Shown here: positions 39,872 to 43,571 of the stretch, in pieces
Layout: each line of letters opens with the position of its first letter
Numbering within the stretch: position 1 is the stretch's first letter
Origin: Actinoallomurus soli
GTDB lineage: Bacteria; Actinomycetota; Actinomycetes; Streptosporangiales; Streptosporangiaceae
Direction of reading: 5' to 3'
Assembly: GCF_024055715.1 (NCBI RefSeq)
Contig: NZ_JAMXMV010000039.1
Coordinates: 1 to 43,571, forward strand
Length of the DNA: 43,571 bases
Notes under the pieces: generated by a model
Database searches by the model: none
Seen by the model: only the letters and a program-made list of their open reading frames with translations
Told to the model about the DNA's origin: nothing
Translations under genes and position numbers: made by a program

Positions 39872-41737
39872 GTGTCCCAGCACCTCAACCGCGAATCTCT
39901 CGTGGACCCCGCCGTGACCAGCGGCCCGAACCACATGCCGGCCGCGGCCGGCGCCGCGATGGGGGGAAACGGCGGCAGCGCCCACGACGGCGTGGCCTGG
40001 GCGCGGGAGCGGTTTCTCGAAGCGGGAGACGTGCCACCGGTGGGGTTGCGGGCCGGGATCGTCGAGTCATGGCGCCGTTCCCGGCTGTCGGGTGTCGACA
40101 GCGCGGATCTGGATCCGCCGTATGTCGGTGACGTCGACGCCGACGACCGGCTCCTGCGGGCGGCACGGCCGGTGCTGGACCGGTTGGCGGAGACGCTGTT
40201 GGAGACCTGGATGAGCCTCGTCGTCTGCGACGCCGGCGGGCGGGTGCTGCATCGGCGGGTCGCCGACCGGTCGTTGCTGGAACGTCTCGACGAGGTCAGG
40301 CTCGCTCCGGGCTTTTCCTACGCGGAGGAGTACGTCGGGACCAACGGCATGGGAACCGCCCTTGAGACCCGCCGGGTCTCCTACGTGTCCGGAAGCGAGC
40401 ACTTCAACGAGCGGCTGCACGCGCTGGCGTGCGCGGCCTCGCCGATCTGGGATCGGCTGACCGGACGCCTGACCGGGCTGTTGAACGTCACCTGGTGGAA
40501 CAAGGACGCCGATCCGCTGGCACCCGCCGTGTTGCCCGCGTTGGTGCACAACGCCGCGGATGCCATCGAGCAGCGGTTGTTGGAGTCGGGAGCGGAGCGG
40601 GAGCGGGCCCTGTTCACCGAGTTCCTGGCCGTTGGGAGGCACACGGGTCGGCCCGCCGTCACCCTCAGCGACGACCTTATGATGGCCAACCGGCAGGCCA
40701 CCGATCTGCTCGCGCCCGCCGATCACCCGATCGTACGAGACCGGGCGGCCGAACTGCTGCGATCCGGCGAGTCGTCCGGCCAGGTCACGCTGTCCCACGG
40801 GGAGGTGGCCACCCTGCGGTGCCGCCCCATCGGAACACACGCGGCGGTGGTGGAGATCGATCTGGCCGGTGTACCCCGGCCCATGTTCCGGCCGCGGGTC
40901 CAGCCCGCCGACCTGCGCCTCGCGGGAAAGTCCGTGATCTTCAGCAAGGTGTGCGCGGAGCTGATGGCGCGGTGCCGGAGCGGTGTCCGGGTCCTGGTGG
41001 AGGGCGAGCCCGGATCAGGCAAGCTCGCGCTCGTCGAAGCCGTCCATCGCGCGTGCGCGCCCGGGGCATCGCTTGTCGTCATAGAGCCGCACCAGCGGGT
41101 CGAAGAGGTCGCCGCCCGCCTGGATCAGGTGCCATCCAGCCCTTCGGTGAAGCACACGGTGGTGCTGCGCCACCCGGAGCGTTTCACCCCGGCGGTGCTG
41201 ACAGCGATCACAGTGTGGCTGGACTCCGTCTCCGGGTGCTCGGACCGGCTCTGGCTGGTCGCCACGGCGGCCGGCGACGCCGAGTTGCCGAACGACCTGC
41301 TCCGCGGCCTGCCGGTGACACTGACCGTGCCACCACTGCGTCATCGGATCGATGACCTGCGCGAACTCGTCCCCGCCCTGCTGCGCAGGTTTGCCGGTCA
41401 CCGGGCGGTCTCGTGCGACCCGGCCGCGATGCGGGTCTTGCTGCGGGCACCCTGGCCGGGGAACGTCGCCGAGTTGGAACACGCGCTACGGCACGCATTG
41501 ACCCGCAGGAGGGCAGGGCAGATCCGGCCGGAGGACCTGCCTGAGTCATGCCATGTGACCAGCCGGCGCGTGCTCACCCCATGGGAGACCCTTGAACGTG
41601 ACGCGATCGTCCGCGTCCTACTGGAAACCGACGGTGACAAGGTCGAGGCCGCCGACCTGCTGGGCCTCTCCCGCGCGACGATCTACCGCAAAATCAACTC
41701 CTACGGAATCTCGGTGATCCCTCGCGGCAGCAGGTGA
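39872..41737 (+). CDS. AcoR-like activator (GAF, degenerate AAA+, Fis-type HTH)
   Basis: A 621-residue regulator from GTG 39872 with AAGGAGA upstream. Residues ~40-240 contain the AcoR-type N-terminus and GAF domain, with AGIVESWRRSRLSGVD and EEYVGTNGMGTALE. An AAA+-like domain follows (~350-540) with P-loop GEPGSGK at 378-384 and the end segment LLRAPWPGNVAELEHALRHA, then a Fis-type HTH (~575-612: VEAADLLGLSRATIYRKI). The GAFTGA loop needed to contact sigma-54 is not visible, as expected in actinomycetes, which lack sigma-54. It must activate by another route. AcoR relatives respond to small carbonyl metabolites or toxic compounds. The target is not evident. Confidence 0.9.
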   Translation: MSQHLNRESLVDPAVTSGPNHMPAAAGAAMGGNGGSAHDGVAWARERFLEAGDVPPVGLRAGIVESWRRSRLSGVDSADLDPPYVGDVDADDRLLRAARPVLDRLAETLLETWMSLVVCDAGGRVLHRRVADRSLLERLDEVRLAPGFSYAEEYVGTNGMGTALETRRVSYVSGSEHFNERLHALACAASPIWDRLTGRLTGLLNVTWWNKDADPLAPAVLPALVHNAADAIEQRLLESGAERERALFTEFLAVGRHTGRPAVTLSDDLMMANRQATDLLAPADHPIVRDRAAELLRSGESSGQVTLSHGEVATLRCRPIGTHAAVVEIDLAGVPRPMFRPRVQPADLRLAGKSVIFSKVCAELMARCRSGVRVLVEGEPGSGKLALVEAVHRACAPGASLVVIEPHQRVEEVAARLDQVPSSPSVKHTVVLRHPERFTPAVLTAITVWLDSVSGCSDRLWLVATAAGDAELPNDLLRGLPVTLTVPPLRHRIDDLRELVPALLRRFAGHRAVSCDPAAMRVLLRAPWPGNVAELEHALRHALTRRRAGQIRPEDLPESCHVTSRRVLTPWETLERDAIVRVLLETDGDKVEAADLLGLSRATIYRKINSYGISVIPRGSR

Positions 41738-41745
41738 TCTGAGCG

Positions 41746-41937
41746 ATGCCTTTCCCGGCTCAGCAGGGGCCGCTGGAGAGACCGGTCTGCTCCGGCCAAG
41801 ACGACGCCGACCGAGACACGGTCCGTCTCGAATTGAGACGGCTCCACCACGTGATCACACGGTTGACTCTCACACGCGAGACCAACTCGGATGCCGCGCT
41901 CCGACTAGGAGGAGTCGCCACCGTGCGGCCGTTCTAG
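41746..41937 (+). CDS. small ORF of doubtful status
   Basis: A 63-codon frame starting at ATG 41746, 8 bases after the AcoR-like stop. The middle (TVRLELRRLHHVITRLTLTR) could form a helix, and the rest is nondescript. There is no clear ribosome-binding site. The tail SDAALRLGG looks like coding sequence by composition. It may be a leader or a decayed gene. The remaining ~110 bases before the phosphatase start hold only its upstream region. Confidence 0.25.
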   Translation: MPFPAQQGPLERPVCSGQDDADRDTVRLELRRLHHVITRLTLTRETNSDAALRLGGVATVRPF

Positions 41938-42048
41938 CGGGTACCGCCCATCGGGGCGCAGGCGGCCGCCGTCATCGCCGACTCCGGTGCTGACGGCCCA
42001 TCACATTCACCGGGGACCGCCCCCGAAAGCGACGAATGGACGGCAAGC

Positions 42049-43350
42049 ATGACCAACCACGGCCTGATCGCCCTTGACCGCCAGGACGGCGCCGGCAGGG
42101 AGCCGATAGCGATCTCCGGGATCGATTACGCGGCGCTGTTCGCCGCCACCCCGACCCCCAATGTGGTGCTCGACCTGGATCTGGTGATCGTGGAGGTCAA
42201 CCAGGCATACCTGGATGCGACAGGCAGGACCAGGGAGGATCTGCTCGGACAGTACATCTTCGATGCCTTCCCCGATAATCCCGCCGACCCTGAGGCCGAG
42301 GGGGTGCAGAACCTGAGCGCCTCGCTGCACCGGGTCCTGAACTCACGGCAACCGGACGTGATGCCGTTGCAGAAGTACGACATCCCGATCATGAATCGGC
42401 CCGGGCAGTTCGAGGAGCGGTGGTGGTCAACGATCAACACTCCGATCCTCGGGGCGGACGGGCACGTGACTCGGATCATCAACCGGGTCGAGGACGTCAC
42501 CGCGTTCGTCCGGTCTCGTGCCGCCGATGATCACCTGCTGTCTGAGCGGATCACCGAGCGTGATGCGCTGGAAGCGGAGCTCTATGAACGGGCGCGTGAA
42601 CTGCAGCGGCTGAACGAGGAATTGCGGCAGGCTCATGCCCGTGAGCGGCAGGTGGCCGTCACCTTGCAGGAGGCAATGCTCCAGTCGCCTGACCTGGCGC
42701 AGCACCCGGACGTGGCGGTGCGGTATCTACCCGCCACCGAATCCCTGAATGTGTGCGGCGACTGGTATGACCTGATCGACCTTTCGGACGACTGTTTCTC
42801 GGTGGCGGTCGGCGACGTCGTCGGCCATGGGCTGGACGCCGCCGCCACCATGGGCATGCTCCGCAGCGCCCTGAACGCCGCCGTGCGCGCGACCCAGCGC
42901 CCTGCCCAGGCACTGGAGAGCCTGGGCTTGTACTCCCGGTCGTTCGAAGGTGCGCTGAACACCACCGCCGTCGCGGCGCTGGTGAATCGCCGCAGCCAGG
43001 TGATCGTCTACAGCAGTGCAGGACACCCACCCATGGTGCTGGTGCACCCGGACGGCAGCTGTGACCTGCTGGACCAGGCCACCGACCCGCCGCTGGGAGC
43101 CCGACCCCAGCACGTTCCCCGTCCCCAGGCATCCCACCCTTACAGCCCCGGAGACACCCTCGTGCTCTACACCGACGGATTGATCGAACGCCGCGGCGAG
43201 GACATCGAAGCAGGCCTGGCCCGCCTGACCGGCGTCCTCGGCCGTCACAGCACCCTGTGCCCGGAGCCTCTGGCCGACGCCCTGCTGACCCACCTGGGCG
43301 TCATCCACGGAACCCGCGACGACATCGCCATCATCATCGTCCGTCTGTGA
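42049..43350 (+). CDS. PAS-SpoIIE serine phosphatase (PP2C-type)
   Basis: A 433-residue cytosolic protein. A PAS domain (~25-150: DYAALFAATPTPNVVLDLDL … NQAYLDATGRTREDLLGQ) is followed by a coiled coil (~160-205, ERDALEAELYERARELQRLN) and a SpoIIE/PP2C phosphatase domain (~208-433). Metal-binding and signature motifs are present: GDWYD at 237-241, GDVVGHG at 255-261, SSAGHPP, LYTDGLIE and a final GTRDDIAIIIV. Such proteins dephosphorylate anti-sigma-factor antagonists in response to a signal bound by PAS. No antagonist or anti-sigma kinase gene is nearby. It starts at ATG 42049 and follows the AcoR-like regulator on the same strand after ~310 bases. Confidence 0.93.
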   Translation: MTNHGLIALDRQDGAGREPIAISGIDYAALFAATPTPNVVLDLDLVIVEVNQAYLDATGRTREDLLGQYIFDAFPDNPADPEAEGVQNLSASLHRVLNSRQPDVMPLQKYDIPIMNRPGQFEERWWSTINTPILGADGHVTRIINRVEDVTAFVRSRAADDHLLSERITERDALEAELYERARELQRLNEELRQAHARERQVAVTLQEAMLQSPDLAQHPDVAVRYLPATESLNVCGDWYDLIDLSDDCFSVAVGDVVGHGLDAAATMGMLRSALNAAVRATQRPAQALESLGLYSRSFEGALNTTAVAALVNRRSQVIVYSSAGHPPMVLVHPDGSCDLLDQATDPPLGARPQHVPRPQASHPYSPGDTLVLYTDGLIERRGEDIEAGLARLTGVLGRHSTLCPEPLADALLTHLGVIHGTRDDIAIIIVRL

Positions 43351-43389
43351 GCCCGGCGCCCATGCACTACCTCGTGGACTGACGAGGCC

Positions 43390-43571
43390 CGGGGTCTGTC
43401 CAGTTAACGGTGTAACTCGGTTTTGCGGGGTCTAGTTGCGGGCTGCGGCCAGGCGGCCTTCGAAGGTGATCTCGAAGGCGTTCAGGGCTGCTTTCCAGCG
43501 GGTGATCCAGCGTTTGCGGCCCTTGCCGGTGGGGTCCAGGCTCATCACCGCCAGGTAGACGCATTTCAACG
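43390..43571 (-). mobile_element. IS256-family transposase C-terminus and element end (partial)
   Basis: The window ends inside this gene. Leftward from 43571 the frame reads LKCVYLAVMSLDPTGKGRKR, then WITRWKAALNAFEITFEGRL and AAARN before the stop at 43432-43434. This is the C-terminus of an IS256-type transposase (SLDPTG.GR.RW..RWK.ALNAF.ITFEGR). The adjacent GGGTCTGTCCAGTTAACGG (43392-43410) is probably the terminal inverted repeat. The copy may be intact beyond the window, unlike the scraps at 13.6 and 28.3 kb. Confidence 0.8.

Noticed and set aside
1-43571. tRNA or rRNA genes
   Set aside because: No cloverleaf-like tandem stems with GTTCGAAT-type loops and CCA-compatible ends, and no rRNA-like conserved blocks, were seen by eye on either strand.

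Overview
The window is high-GC DNA with GTG/ATG starts, strong Shine-Dalgarno motifs and a gene complement typical of a filamentous actinomycete. The protein families suggest Streptosporangiales-like (Nonomuraea or Streptosporangium type), but the genus is an inference. I see no rRNA, tRNA or CRISPR array. It reads as an accessory, heavily rearranged stretch: intact islands of metabolic, regulatory and secreted-protein genes lie among fragments of at least seven transposase/recombinase families (IS110, IS21, IS256, IS3, IS481, Tn3 with resolvase, tyrosine recombinase) and several host genes broken by deletion, frameshift or insertion.

Layout. (1) 0-3.3 kb: an IS110 tail, then two divergent units around a palindrome: leftward two small unknown proteins and a NUDIX hydrolase, rightward a frameshifted XRE-type regulator and a 2H-phosphoesterase (2'-5' RNA ligase family). 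(2) 3.3-9.3 kb: a GH114-like lipoprotein and a 1536-residue protein combining two Tox-PL-like papain-fold domains, an OTU-like domain and four ~88-residue tandem repeats. (3) 9.5-11.6 kb: a small overlapping operon (zinc-ribbon protein, unknown protein, possible lipoprotein) whose upstream end is fused to an IS21 transposase remnant abutting a Tn3 remnant. (4) 11.6-13.4 kb: a MerR regulator divergent from an Old Yellow Enzyme reductase, with a clear operator/promoter between them, followed by a perfect 38-bp palindrome. (5) 13.5-20.3 kb: IS256 and recombinase debris, then a divergent pair of secreted polysaccharide-degrading enzymes (GH3 glycosidase and CE1-like esterase with ricin-type lectin). 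(6) 20.3-25.8 kb: IS3/Tn3 debris with a local inversion, an EamA exporter divergent from a LysR regulator, and an IS481 remnant inserted in an XRE regulator. (7) 25.8-31.7 kb: a truncated luciferase-like monooxygenase, an intact GMC oxidoreductase, LuxR and IS256 remnants, and an intact STAND/NB-ARC-TPR regulator divergent from a small secreted four-cysteine protein. (8) 31.7-36 kb: a Tn3-like end plus resolvase remnant, broken MFS, AKR and GntR genes, then a copper-related cluster (Met/His-rich membrane protein, YcnI, truncated Sco1, fragments of superoxide dismutase and an HMA chaperone). (9) 36-43.6 kb: Sua5 (tRNA t6A synthesis), a degraded F420/NADP oxidoreductase-like gene, a ROK regulator, an AcoR-like regulator, a PAS-SpoIIE phosphatase and the end of an IS256 element.

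How the genes fit together. Most units are self-contained regulator/target pairs (MerR-OYE, LysR-EamA, STAND-secreted protein). The GH3/esterase pair probably acts together outside the cell on acetylated plant polysaccharide. The ycnI-sco cluster would serve periplasmic copper handling but has lost most of its partners. The two most interesting candidates for undescribed biology are the multidomain Tox-PL/OTU protein without an obvious immunity partner and the NUDIX/2H-phosphoesterase/XRE divergent module.
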